A stretch of 38,084 nucleotides of DNA, from contig DEIM01000078.1 of NCBI GenBank assembly GCA_002352485.1, positions 1-38,084 of the forward strand, in the 5' to 3' direction. The notes below the pieces were generated by a model. The model was given only the letters and a program-made list of their open reading frames with translations, was not told where the DNA came from and made no database searches. The translations under genes were made by a program, and so were the position numbers. Source of the stretch: Candidatus Dadabacteria bacterium UBA2774 (lineage in GTDB: Bacteria; Desulfobacterota_D; UBA1144; Nemesobacterales; UBA2774). Positions 17,268 to 26,018 of the stretch are shown piece after piece (positions within the stretch are counted from its first letter, which is position 1; every line of letters begins with the position of its first letter).

Positions 17268-18512
17268 ATGCGTAAATTTCTGGTGGTCTCAATATCGGTA
17301 GTAATCACATTACTCATTTGCGAGGGGGCATTACGTTTTTTAACAAACCAATCCGGAAATAAGCCCCCTATACTTGATATTCAATTCCCGTCTAGAGAGA
17401 TCTTCCCTCATGACCAAATTATGACACCGGAAGAAAAACTGCTGATGAGTAATTATTGGTATAATTTCCTGATTGTAGACGGGGAAAAAATTACAAAGGG
17501 CGATCTTTGGGGGATTCTGAGAGAGGATGACGGGCTCGGCTTCACGGCAAAGGAAAACGCTTCATCTACAAACAGATGGTGGCAATCTAATAATATCGGC
17601 GCTCGGTCAAATGTAATTACTACTAGAGCCAAATCACCCGGCAGGGAGAGGATTCTCCTATTCGGCAACTCTTACGCTCAAGCAAGCAGGGTCCCGCAGA
17701 ACATGACTATAGATTTCTATCTGAACTCGAGAAGGCCGAATATTGAAGCGATTAACTTTGGAGTCGACGGTTATGGTATGGCACAGTCATACTTGCGATT
17801 TAAGATACTCAAAAATGAGCTTGAATACGACAGGGTATTCATGATTTTTGTGCCCGGAGCAGACCTGGAGAGAGAGATTAACGCCAGCAGATACTTAGGG
17901 CTCGGCTGGTTCAGCAGCTATTCTATAACGATCCAACCGAGGTTTGTGATCGAGAACGGAGAGCTAAGCCTTATTCCCAGTCCGTATAAGAACCTTGACG
18001 AGATGATCGAACAAAACGGCGATCATGTATCTGAGAGATTAAAACACCACTTAAGGAAATACGATTCTTTTTATTTCCCGCTCTGGCACGAGGAAACGCC
18101 TGTGCTTGACAAACTATTGCTTGTTAAACTTATTAAGTATGGGTTATACAAACATAGGAAAAACACGATCAACCAAAATTTAATGAATGCCGACTCTGAA
18201 TCGGTACAGATAACAAAAAAAATCACCGAAACGATGGCCAAAGAGGTGGAAGAAGACGGAGGAGCTTTTACTTTGATTGTTCTTCCGACTATATGGGATA
18301 TTCATTATTATCGATCTGATCCAGATTTTAAGCATAAATGGAATGTTATGGTCAGTGAAGTTTGCACATATCAAATTAGTTGTCTGGACATAATGAAAGA
18401 TTTTCAGGCATTGCCTATTGAGTTTTTCGACACCGGTTATGACCAGACGCATTACGGTCCGAAAACCAATAGTCTTATAGCAGACATAATCTTGCGAAAA
18501 AAAATGCAGTGA
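17268..18512 (+). CDS. Membrane-anchored SGNH/GDSL-family hydrolase-like protein
   Basis: A 414-residue protein with an N-terminal membrane anchor (residues 4-20) and a large outer domain. The SGNH pattern is visible: Ser135 in LLFGNSYAQ (block I), a glycine/asparagine block in NFGVDGYG (about 163-170), and Asp392 and His395 in GYDQTHYG (block V). Ser135-Asp392-His395 is the expected triad. Such proteins remove or add acyl or acetyl groups on glycans or lipids outside the membrane. Its place at the end of a glycosyltransferase operon, 10 bp after a GT-C gene, supports a glycan-modifying role, which is inference. An alternative is an inactive structural member. Confidence 0.72.
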   Translation: MRKFLVVSISVVITLLICEGALRFLTNQSGNKPPILDIQFPSREIFPHDQIMTPEEKLLMSNYWYNFLIVDGEKITKGDLWGILREDDGLGFTAKENASSTNRWWQSNNIGARSNVITTRAKSPGRERILLFGNSYAQASRVPQNMTIDFYLNSRRPNIEAINFGVDGYGMAQSYLRFKILKNELEYDRVFMIFVPGADLEREINASRYLGLGWFSSYSITIQPRFVIENGELSLIPSPYKNLDEMIEQNGDHVSERLKHHLRKYDSFYFPLWHEETPVLDKLLLVKLIKYGLYKHRKNTINQNLMNADSESVQITKKITETMAKEVEEDGGAFTLIVLPTIWDIHYYRSDPDFKHKWNVMVSEVCTYQISCLDIMKDFQALPIEFFDTGYDQTHYGPKTNSLIADIILRKKMQ

Positions 18513-18581
18513 TCATAGCTAAAAATCTTATCTTGACTATTATGCTTTATTGATCCGATATGCTATGTATTCCAAATGAAC

Positions 18582-19199
18582 CTATTTTTTAAACACCAGA
18601 AACTTATATCCCAGGAAATTCCAGGCTACTACTATAAACACGGAGGCAAGGGCTGATATATTAGCCCAGAGCACAGATGATACCCCTCCTATCGGTCCGA
18701 CGAAATTAACCAGAAAAGACGCTACCGCTACGTTTATAACGAAACCCACGCCAGCAACTATGAGAAATTTAAAAAACTGCTTTCCCATACCTTTAGTCTC
18801 AATGCTCTCAAAAGTCCAGAACTTGTTCCATAAATAGCTGTTAGTAGCGGCTGAGAGAAAAGACACCGCTTTAAAAACCGAAAACAAATAACCTTTTTCG
18901 ACACCGGACAAGAATATAAGAAGGTTAAGTATCCCAAAGTCTATTGAGATATTGGACATGCCTATGGGAATGAATTTGCCGAATTGAAAGAGTGAGTGCC
19001 GAAAGGAGCCGAGGCGCGAGAAAACATATACCCATAACGCGACTAAGGGGGGAATAATGATTAGTACAAATGGCCAGTACGTGAGATACGAATGATAGTC
19101 CTCGGGAATTTCGGCTTTTAGGGCATTTAGCATCACCACGGCGAAAACCGATATTATGAGTCCGATAACAAGTGAGGATATTAAGTCTGATCTTTTCAT
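18582..19199 (-). CDS. GtrA-family membrane protein with two-helix N-terminal extension
   Basis: A 205-residue membrane protein. Residues 70-205 form a GtrA-type four-helix domain, with the signature TNSYLWNKFWTFES near 119-132 and the end motif NFLGYKFLVF. Residues 1-65 add two further hydrophobic helices not usual for GtrA, which is mostly 120-150 residues. GtrA-like proteins are thought to help move polyprenyl-phosphate sugars across the membrane. It is last in the minus-strand glycosylation operon, 88 bp after the PMT gene, and converges on the SGNH gene. Confidence 0.82.
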   Translation of the reverse strand: MKRSDLISSLVIGLIISVFAVVMLNALKAEIPEDYHSYLTYWPFVLIIIPPLVALWVYVFSRLGSFRHSLFQFGKFIPIGMSNISIDFGILNLLIFLSGVEKGYLFSVFKAVSFLSAATNSYLWNKFWTFESIETKGMGKQFFKFLIVAGVGFVINVAVASFLVNFVGPIGGVSSVLWANISALASVFIVVAWNFLGYKFLVFKK

Positions 19200-19287
19200 A
19201 ATCTGAGATGTGTAAATTTAAACCGGCCAGAGTATATAGTTACATAATCTTAAGGAATAATAGCATGTACTTGTATGTCCAACGACG

Positions 19288-20601
19288 TTATCTCCAGGAT
19301 TCAAGCCACATATATTGTTCGTGTTTATAATTTTCTATATTTACTGCCGCCGTAATCGGATAAAAATAGAAGAACACTCCAGCCGCTACGAGCAGATATA
19401 GGACCACAAGTATTTTCCCAAATTTAGAATTCGTGTTCCAAAGGCGGTTGAGAAAATAGGCGCTTATTATGAGAATGAAGATGAAAGCGGGCAAAAAATG
19501 GTATAAGAATGTAATCTTTCTCGGAGAGACCGCCCACGGAAGCCAAAGCGCAAGCACGCTTACGACGGCGAATATGAGAGGCGGATACTCTTTTCTAATG
19601 GCCTGAACCGCGCCCAGAACAAAGAATACGCACCCAGTCCACCATATAAACGGGTTGCCGAGCATGTAAATATACGCTCTTATACCTTCCCCTAAATCGT
19701 CATAGTGAAGATATACGGGTTCGAGCAAAAGCGGCCATGTCCACCACAGGGATTCATGGGGGTGATGAGTTTCCACTCCACCGTGGTAACCGTACATTGC
19801 GTCCTGAAGACTGAGGAAATCTACAAATGAATTGCCAAAATAGAAAAAGGGAATGTAAGTGGCAACGTATACAAGTAAAGGCAACACTCCGAATGCGAGA
19901 GCCATTCTCGGAATAATATTTGCAACCGACTTGATATAGGAGCGGTCTTTTGATTCGGACAGGCTGACTTCATAGTAATATATAAGAAAAAAAGAGACCC
20001 CTGCAAGGAATATCCATATGTATACACCACTCCATTTAATAGACATCGAGGCCCCTGCAAATAATCCTGCCAGCATGAGGAACAAGTTCTTTCTAGTTCT
20101 TGCGTATTTTATTACGAATAGAGACGCCAGAAGCAAAAAATCGACCATAAATATATCAACCATAGTTATACGGCTGAGCACGAATATGAATGTATCGAGA
20201 CTATAGAGTACAGCCGCAATCAGTCCCACCCCTTTACTTAGAAAGAGGCTCTTTGCTACAAGGTATATCAGAAGCGCGCCCAAGCCGCCGAAGAATGCCT
20301 GAAAAAACCGCCAGCCGAAGGTATTATTGCCGAATATCTTAATGCCGATTGCGCTCAGCTCCTTACCCAGAGGAGGGTGTGTCCATTCATATGCAAGATC
20401 CTCGGGAGCATGACCGGTATTCTGCCAGGCGTGCTGGTTTCCCTTGGCCATCTCCTGGGCAGTGAAAGCATAATATACTTCGTCGAAATAGTAATTTGGG
20501 GGTATTTCCAAACGGTATAATTTACTGCCGAAGCTGAAAATAAGTACTAAAAACAAGAGAATTTCGAATCTGTATTTATATAGTAGCGAATTTGAAGACA
20601 T
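19288..20601 (-). CDS. Protein O-mannosyltransferase-like GT39 (PMT family)
   Basis: A 437-residue polytopic protein of the dolichyl-phosphate-mannose protein mannosyltransferase family. The catalytic Asp-Glu pair is Asp40-Glu41 in NYYFDEVYYA, and the loop motif THPPLGKEL follows at 74-82, as in PMT enzymes of Actinobacteria and eukaryotes. About ten to eleven hydrophobic segments are visible. It lacks the MIR domain of yeast PMTs. AGGAA sits 7 nt before the ATG. The gene follows the 20604-21968 gene with 2 bp between them. It would transfer mannose from the lipid donor made by an enzyme like 15325-16017 to Ser/Thr of exported proteins. Confidence 0.85.
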   Translation of the reverse strand: MSSNSLLYKYRFEILLFLVLIFSFGSKLYRLEIPPNYYFDEVYYAFTAQEMAKGNQHAWQNTGHAPEDLAYEWTHPPLGKELSAIGIKIFGNNTFGWRFFQAFFGGLGALLIYLVAKSLFLSKGVGLIAAVLYSLDTFIFVLSRITMVDIFMVDFLLLASLFVIKYARTRKNLFLMLAGLFAGASMSIKWSGVYIWIFLAGVSFFLIYYYEVSLSESKDRSYIKSVANIIPRMALAFGVLPLLVYVATYIPFFYFGNSFVDFLSLQDAMYGYHGGVETHHPHESLWWTWPLLLEPVYLHYDDLGEGIRAYIYMLGNPFIWWTGCVFFVLGAVQAIRKEYPPLIFAVVSVLALWLPWAVSPRKITFLYHFLPAFIFILIISAYFLNRLWNTNSKFGKILVVLYLLVAAGVFFYFYPITAAVNIENYKHEQYMWLESWR

Positions 20602-20603
20602 TT

Positions 20604-21968
20604 CTAATTTCCTGAATGAATATGTGCCAAGTTCTCTTTAGTGGATTCCAGATGCTCTTTTGAAGCTCCTTCGTATCTGATCGTATTTTTTATAAAATCA
20701 TAGAACAAAAACAAGAAGACAAAAAGGTATAGCAAAAACATCCCGGGTATGAATAAATCTTCATAGCTTTCAGGAATCCCCTTGTATGACGTGGTCAATT
20801 GAATATAGGAATAGACCATATTCAGAACGTAAACAAGGGAGACGATAGCATATAAATACCACAATATCCAATGGCGGTAAGTGAGCAGGGTGAAAAATAC
20901 GATTGCAGGGAGGAGGTGTCTTTCGTGGGCGCGTGTGATAAACAAAAAGAGAGAGAATATAATAAGGGTAATCGCCTGGTATATAAAATAGGAAAAATCC
21001 TTACCGCGCTCTCCGCGGCTTTTGTAGACTACACGGACAAGGAGAGCACCGATCAAAGTATATATAGATGCAAAAATCACTGTACCCCAGCTTTTGTAAG
21101 AGATGCCGAGAAATAAAGTGCCGTCATTCCTCCACATAGCAAAAGATCCCCAGAAATTAAAGGCGTTTAGAGAGGCATATGTGTACTGATCATAGGCTGC
21201 TGAGAATCTGGCTCTGATAAGTTCCAGAGGTCCGGTGAATATATATCCGAAGGCATCGAGCTTGTCCCATATAAAGGGTAGGGTTAGAATTACAGATGTT
21301 ATTACTATTGCCAGTACTACTTTGAGTGTTGGTATAAATGTTTTAATAGTGGGCTTCCTATATTCCCTGAATAAGGGCTCAATGGCGATAAGCCCGATTA
21401 ACGGGAACACCACGATGCTCGGGGGCTTAATCATAAACGCCAGAGCCGCGAATATGCCTGAGAGTACATAACGCCTTCCCAGAGCAGTAATTATGGAAAG
21501 AAGTATGGGCAGGGCATGAAAAGAATCCACCTGCCCCCAAAATGTTGAGTTCGAAAGAGAAGCTGGATTGAAAAGATAGACAACTGAGGCGATCATAGCG
21601 TTTCTGACAGTCGTAATTCGCCTAAGCGCGTAGAATATTGAAACGGATATACCAAGGTCTGCAAGATTTGCCGGTATTTTAAACAGTATATCTGTTAAAA
21701 ATACGGGGAAAGTGGATTTCACCCCGTCAAGCGCCCGCAGGACATAGAGATAGCCGGGCATATAGTCACACCAGAAATTGTCGTAAAATTTGCTAAAGCC
21801 GACCTCTGTAATCTGACTACCCCATATTTTCCAGGTCAGAAAGTCGGGCTCATAAGTAAGGAACAGAGAAAATATAATTCTCAGTAAAAACCCTGCTGCC
21901 AGTATCAGAATAAAACGGATGTAGGGATCTTTCAGGTTTGTGTATCTGCCTGCTTTAGCGGAGCTCAT
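20604..21968 (-). CDS. Polytopic GT-C glycosyltransferase (ALG6/PIG-M or GT87-like)
   Basis: A 454-residue membrane protein. Acidic residues Glu40 and Asp42 in the first loop (YEPDFLTWKIWG), DYMPGYLYVL at 68-77, and the FNPASLSNSTFWGQVDS block resemble the WGQxD motif of PIG-M/ALG6-type and GT87 enzymes that use lipid-linked sugars. About eleven hydrophobic segments are present. The last 25 residues are hydrophilic. The gene overlaps the upstream GT2 gene by 14 bp and ends 2 bp before the PMT start, so all three are translated as a unit. Sugar and acceptor are unknown. Confidence 0.78.
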   Translation of the reverse strand: MSSAKAGRYTNLKDPYIRFILILAAGFLLRIIFSLFLTYEPDFLTWKIWGSQITEVGFSKFYDNFWCDYMPGYLYVLRALDGVKSTFPVFLTDILFKIPANLADLGISVSIFYALRRITTVRNAMIASVVYLFNPASLSNSTFWGQVDSFHALPILLSIITALGRRYVLSGIFAALAFMIKPPSIVVFPLIGLIAIEPLFREYRKPTIKTFIPTLKVVLAIVITSVILTLPFIWDKLDAFGYIFTGPLELIRARFSAAYDQYTYASLNAFNFWGSFAMWRNDGTLFLGISYKSWGTVIFASIYTLIGALLVRVVYKSRGERGKDFSYFIYQAITLIIFSLFLFITRAHERHLLPAIVFFTLLTYRHWILWYLYAIVSLVYVLNMVYSYIQLTTSYKGIPESYEDLFIPGMFLLYLFVFLFLFYDFIKNTIRYEGASKEHLESTKENLAHIHSGN

Positions 21969-22653
21969 TTCTAAGTTTCCAGGATTCTTTGAACATTCTT
22001 AGTATTACTTTAATATTGGCGCCTGATTGCGTGCCGAATCTTCGGGGAAAGTGGCGTATGGGGAATTCCTTTAGCTTATACCTTTGGTTTTTTAGCTTAA
22101 TTAGAAACTCGGCTGTAAAAAGCGCTCCGCCAGAGATAATGGGTCTAACGGAGCGATAAGCCTTAGTGGGGATGAGCTTAAAAGCGCAGTCCATATCTTT
22201 TACTTTTAGTCCGAACATAAAATATATATACATCGCATAAAACCAAGCGTTCAGTGATCGCACGGGTGAGTCCGCCCTATCTTCTCTATAGCCGATAAAC
22301 ACTTCGCTTTCATTAACTGAGGGCAGCATACGGTCAAGATCGCTTATGTCGAATTGCCCGTCACTATCCATGAAGAATATGTAGTCAAGGGAAGCTTCTT
22401 CAAAACCACTCAGGAGCGCCCCTCCATAACCTCTATTTACTTTGTGGTTAACCATTATGACTGAGGGATTTGTGGATGCGATCTCATCCACAATGCCCCG
22501 GGTATTGTCGCTAGAGCCGTCGTTTACAACTATTACCTCGTAAGTACCAACATTTTTCTCAAGATACGAAACACACTGGTTTACAGTAGTTTCAATATTT
22601 TCCTCTTCATTATGTGCAGGAAGAACTGCGGATAGAGATATATCTGCTCTCAT
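21955..22653 (-). CDS. GT2 family glycosyltransferase (DPM/polyprenyl-phosphate sugar synthase-like)
   Basis: A 232-residue GT2 enzyme. It has AVLPAHNEEENI at 9-20, nucleotide-sugar Asp45 in VVNDGSSDNT, a metal-binding DSD at 96-98 in FFMDSDGQF, and the typical NRGYGGALLSGF segment. This is close to polyprenyl-phosphate sugar synthases but less like DPM1 than the gene at 15325. There is no membrane helix. I prefer the second ATG at 22653, which has GGTGG 9 nt upstream; the ATG at 22662 directly abuts that site. It overlaps the next gene by 14 bp. It may supply a second lipid-linked sugar for this operon. Confidence 0.82.
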   Translation of the reverse strand: MRADISLSAVLPAHNEEENIETTVNQCVSYLEKNVGTYEVIVVNDGSSDNTRGIVDEIASTNPSVIMVNHKVNRGYGGALLSGFEEASLDYIFFMDSDGQFDISDLDRMLPSVNESEVFIGYREDRADSPVRSLNAWFYAMYIYFMFGLKVKDMDCAFKLIPTKAYRSVRPIISGGALFTAEFLIKLKNQRYKLKEFPIRHFPRRFGTQSGANIKVILRMFKESWKLRNELR

Positions 22654-22688
22654 ATTATTCATCCACCATTGAATCTAAGCCCCTGTCT

Positions 22689-24266
22689 TTACTTATAGGA
22701 CTTGTCTATAGCTATGATATCACACTTTATTTCACTAATCTGAAACTCTCTGTGGAGCTCTACAGAGATGTCTTTAAATGAACATTCCTTTCCGCTCGGC
22801 CAGATGACTTGAATATCGGCTTTATCGAACTTCCCAAGCCCGAAATAAAGGGGAAGCATATCCTGTTCGGTGCCGCCCCTACCACCTGAGACCTCTCTTA
22901 GTTGGGATCCTCCCGGGGTCGACAAAACTACGCGCGCTCCTATGGCAGAGCGGTTGCTCCGAAGCCCGTCACCAAGTAGCTGCAAAGTAATGGATTTATT
23001 GGAATTGCCTTCGTTTCTCTTGAGTGAGTTTCCGATGTGCCCGTTTAGATAGACATCGAGGAAACCGTCTCGGTCATAATCTGCCCAGGTCACTGCGAAA
23101 ACGTCTATGGGCTTGGCTAGATTAACCTCTACAGCAGCATCCCGGAACGCACCGTTTCCGAGATTTCTATAAAGCTTATTGTTCCAGGTATGGTTTGTGG
23201 TAAAGAGATCGACCCTGCCGTCAGCGTCAAAATCTATCCACGCACACGTTCTACCGTCACCCAAATCACGGGTGCCGGTTTCCCAAGTTACGTCGGTAAA
23301 AGTTCCGTCTTTGTTGTTCTTGTAAAGCGTGTTTTTCTTGGCTTTCCCTATGTTCGTTACGTATATATCTAAATAGCCGTCTTCATTATAATCGCCACTA
23401 CAAACAGATGTGGTTTGCCAGTAAGGGGCGCCATCTAATCCGGAGCTCACCGAAGCATCGGTAAAAGTGCCGTCTCCGTTGTTCATATAAAATTTGTTAT
23501 AGCCTCCGTTTGCGAGGAATAAATCCGGCCATCCGTCGTTATTCGAATCGAAGAATATGGCGGAGAGTCCGTTGCTACTCTCGGCGATGCCGGCAAGTGA
23601 AGAGGCATCCTCGAATTTGCCATCGCCTTTATTGCGGTAAAGGTAGGATCGCTCGTTTCCTGCGGCGAATAGATCGAGAAGACCGTCACGGTCATAATCT
23701 ACCCAGATTACATGCCTTGTAGTGGAACCGGCTTGTGTTATGCCCGCCTCTTGAGAAATATCTATAAACGATACACCATCGTAGTTTTGGTAAAGAAGCG
23801 GCGGGGTAGCAGCTTTGATAGTGGCAATAGCCAGGTCAAGTAATCCGTCGTTGTCATAATCGGCCCATGAGGCGGCTTTAATGTTATGGTTTGGAAGACC
23901 TGAGATATTTGCAACGTTGCTAAATTTGACGCCTGACTCATTTTTGAATAAGAATAGCTTTGTTAGTTTACTGGTACTAAAAGGTTTAGCAGCTGCGGGC
24001 CTTCCGCGCTTTCTCCTGTCCCTGCGGGGTTGTCTGGAACCTCTTTTCCGGTCGGTATTGGATATAAGAAGATCCTGCCACCCGTCACCGTTGTAGTCGC
24101 CCCAAACAGCAGTTTGTCCGAGTGAGCCGGTATCGAATATACCTACAGCATTTTCCGAGTCTGTAAATACGGGAAGCTCATCTGAGGATTGGTCCTGCGC
24201 AAACACTACACAGGATATAGAGAAAATAACATAAAAAACGATTGGATTTAAAACGAATTGAATCAA
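22689..24266 (-). CDS. Secreted FG-GAP/VCBS seven-bladed propeller protein with UnbV/ASPIC C-terminus
   Basis: A 525-residue secreted protein with a signal peptide (1-23, cut after VFA). Seven calcium-binding motifs of the DxDxDGxxD kind start near residues 57, 136, 190, 240, 292, 345 and 396, spaced about 50-54 residues apart. They would make a seven-bladed beta-propeller. The ASPIC/UnbV domain follows at about 425-500 (GARV, REVSGGRGG, YFGLGK, IQVIWPSG), as in CRTAC1-like proteins. The first spacing is 79 instead of about 52. The extra 26 residues are a strongly basic stretch at 73-98 rich in Arg and Lys. The start is a TTG at 24266, 6 bp after the GMC gene stop, so the two are translationally linked. 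Function of this family is largely unknown; adhesion or ligand binding is suggested by fold. Confidence 0.85.
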   Translation of the reverse strand: MIQFVLNPIVFYVIFSISCVVFAQDQSSDELPVFTDSENAVGIFDTGSLGQTAVWGDYNGDGWQDLLISNTDRKRGSRQPRRDRRKRGRPAAAKPFSTSKLTKLFLFKNESGVKFSNVANISGLPNHNIKAASWADYDNDGLLDLAIATIKAATPPLLYQNYDGVSFIDISQEAGITQAGSTTRHVIWVDYDRDGLLDLFAAGNERSYLYRNKGDGKFEDASSLAGIAESSNGLSAIFFDSNNDGWPDLFLANGGYNKFYMNNGDGTFTDASVSSGLDGAPYWQTTSVCSGDYNEDGYLDIYVTNIGKAKKNTLYKNNKDGTFTDVTWETGTRDLGDGRTCAWIDFDADGRVDLFTTNHTWNNKLYRNLGNGAFRDAAVEVNLAKPIDVFAVTWADYDRDGFLDVYLNGHIGNSLKRNEGNSNKSITLQLLGDGLRSNRSAIGARVVLSTPGGSQLREVSGGRGGTEQDMLPLYFGLGKFDKADIQVIWPSGKECSFKDISVELHREFQISEIKCDIIAIDKSYK

Positions 24267-24272
24267 GGCGCA

Positions 24273-25919
24273 TTAACCTTTCTTGATAGATTCTAAAAGT
24301 AGCTCTGCAGAACGCAAACTCAAAGCCTCTATTGTCAATGAGGGCGCCTCACCTCCGCCTGAGGTGGGGAAAACACTCGCATCGGTTACTAAAAGATTCG
24401 GGATACCATGATATCTGAGGCTTGAGTCTACAACCGAGTTTGCGGGGTCGTTGCCCATCCTGCATGTTCCGAAGACATGCGTTGCAGCAAATAAGTCGTA
24501 GGAGGAGCTTTGCTCTACTATTTCACCAGCACCTGAGGACTCTAAAATTTCTTTTGTCTTTTTTTGCATGAAATCAAGACTTTTAAGCTCAGGCTCGCCT
24601 AGAAATGATTGTATGCTTGCTACAGGGAACCCGAATTCGTCTTTTTTATCTGGATCAAGGGTAACAAATGAATTGTCGTTTGGTAAGAACTCCGATATAC
24701 CACCCACGGATATAGCATGACCGAATGTATTTTTCATGCCGTTTGCCAAATCTTCCCCCCAGCCCTTTCTGTAATACCTAAGGGCATAATTTAGCGGCCC
24801 CACGGCGCTGCCTACTGTAGGAAACATTCTTAATCCACCTGGAAAACCGCGCTTGGGGTCCGGATCGTTCCATTCCCATATAATGCCGTCAATAGGTATT
24901 CCTCTGTATGAATCCGTCCGTTCGGGATGGAAAGCGACGGCTTCATAAAAATTAGTCTCCATGAAATTCTTGCCGACATTACCGCTCCCATTAAGCTCTG
25001 AATTTAAAAGGAGCTTTGGCGTTTCGACTGCGCCGCATGCTACAGCAACGTAGTCAGCTTCTACAAAATGCTCTTTCTTAGCCTGGTCAAAATAAGTTAC
25101 ACCCTTAACTTTCCCGCTTTTTTTATCCACTTCTATTTTCTCTGCAAAAGCGAAGGGTAGAATCTCACAGTTCCCGGTATCCTCAGCCAGGGGTACGAAT
25201 GTTACATCAACACTGCCTTTATCCTTTCGCGGGCATCCCCAGACGCATCCGTTACAGTAATTACACGGAGGGGCGTCTCTATAGACCTCAGATAATATGG
25301 CAACGGTGTTGGGCTCTATATTAATACCAAGCTTATTGCACCCTTTGTTTACAACCTGGCTTGAGTAACTGAGATCATGGGGTTTAAGCGGATAGGGCTT
25401 GGTCCTGGACCGAAAAGGGACTTTCTCAGGTCCAGCCACTCCTATGATATTTTCAACACTCGTGTAATATGGCTCCAAATCCTTATATTCAATAGGCCAG
25501 TCTACAGCAACACCGAAAAGAGTTTTCATTCGGAATGCCTTTTCATTTAGCCGGTGTGCTTCTCCCTGGTAATGAAGCGTAGTGCCTCCGACACCCGGGA
25601 CCTGCTGGTACATGAGGTATTTTCTTTGATCCGTCTTATTGAAAGTACCAGAGCCCAGATTCCAGGACTTGAGCTTTTCGTATTGTGAATCTAGGTTTTG
25701 TGCCTTTCCGTATGCGACTCGTATCCTTTTCCTGTAAGGGAAACCCTTTGTTTCCCAATCAAGATCGGCAAGCGCATAGTCTTTTAAGGGATTATAACGG
25801 GCTCCCGCTTCAAGCACTAAAACTTTCATCCCGGAAGACGCAAGCTTCCATGCAAACGGAGCTCCGCCGGGACCAGAACCTATTACTACGCAGTCGTATT
25901 TTTTAGCTTTAGATGGCAT
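24273..25919 (-). CDS. GMC-family FAD oxidoreductase with Cys cluster (gluconate/glucose dehydrogenase large-subunit-like)
   Basis: A 548-residue flavoprotein. FAD binds at the N-terminal GSGPGG (14-19) and glutamate of LVLEAGA. A four-Cys motif at Cys219, Cys222, Cys225 and Cys229 followed by Pro (CNYCNGCVWGCP) is ferredoxin-like, as expected for members of the gluconate/FAD-glucose dehydrogenase group that carry an Fe-S cluster. The C-terminal GMC signature is present (HVFGTCRMG; TDASVFPTSGGG). The usual second active-site Asn in the NPxxTI segment reads Ala-Pro here. It likely oxidises a sugar or alcohol and passes electrons to a membrane acceptor. The probable small subunit is at 26893-27423 on the other strand. 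No cytochrome subunit is seen. It heads the glycosylation operon. Confidence 0.85.
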   Translation of the reverse strand: MPSKAKKYDCVVIGSGPGGAPFAWKLASSGMKVLVLEAGARYNPLKDYALADLDWETKGFPYRKRIRVAYGKAQNLDSQYEKLKSWNLGSGTFNKTDQRKYLMYQQVPGVGGTTLHYQGEAHRLNEKAFRMKTLFGVAVDWPIEYKDLEPYYTSVENIIGVAGPEKVPFRSRTKPYPLKPHDLSYSSQVVNKGCNKLGINIEPNTVAILSEVYRDAPPCNYCNGCVWGCPRKDKGSVDVTFVPLAEDTGNCEILPFAFAEKIEVDKKSGKVKGVTYFDQAKKEHFVEADYVAVACGAVETPKLLLNSELNGSGNVGKNFMETNFYEAVAFHPERTDSYRGIPIDGIIWEWNDPDPKRGFPGGLRMFPTVGSAVGPLNYALRYYRKGWGEDLANGMKNTFGHAISVGGISEFLPNDNSFVTLDPDKKDEFGFPVASIQSFLGEPELKSLDFMQKKTKEILESSGAGEIVEQSSSYDLFAATHVFGTCRMGNDPANSVVDSSLRYHGIPNLLVTDASVFPTSGGGEAPSLTIEALSLRSAELLLESIKKG

Positions 25920-25936
25920 ACTCGTGAGCGGTTGAT

Positions 25937-25965
25937 AATATAAAGAACCTATTGCTTTATGTCAA
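25937..25965 (-). promoter_or_regulatory. Strong sigma70-type promoter for the GMC/FG-GAP/glycosyltransferase operon
   Basis: On the minus strand a perfect TTGACA (25965-25960) and TATATT (25942-25937) are separated by 17 bp, 18 nt before the GMC start codon. It is the only clear promoter for the run of genes from 25919 down to 19288, where all gaps are under 40 bp or overlap. Confidence 0.7.
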
Positions 25966-26018
25966 TTTATAAGTTATACATTTGCCTTTATTCCACTAGT
26001 AGAAGAGAGGATTTAATT

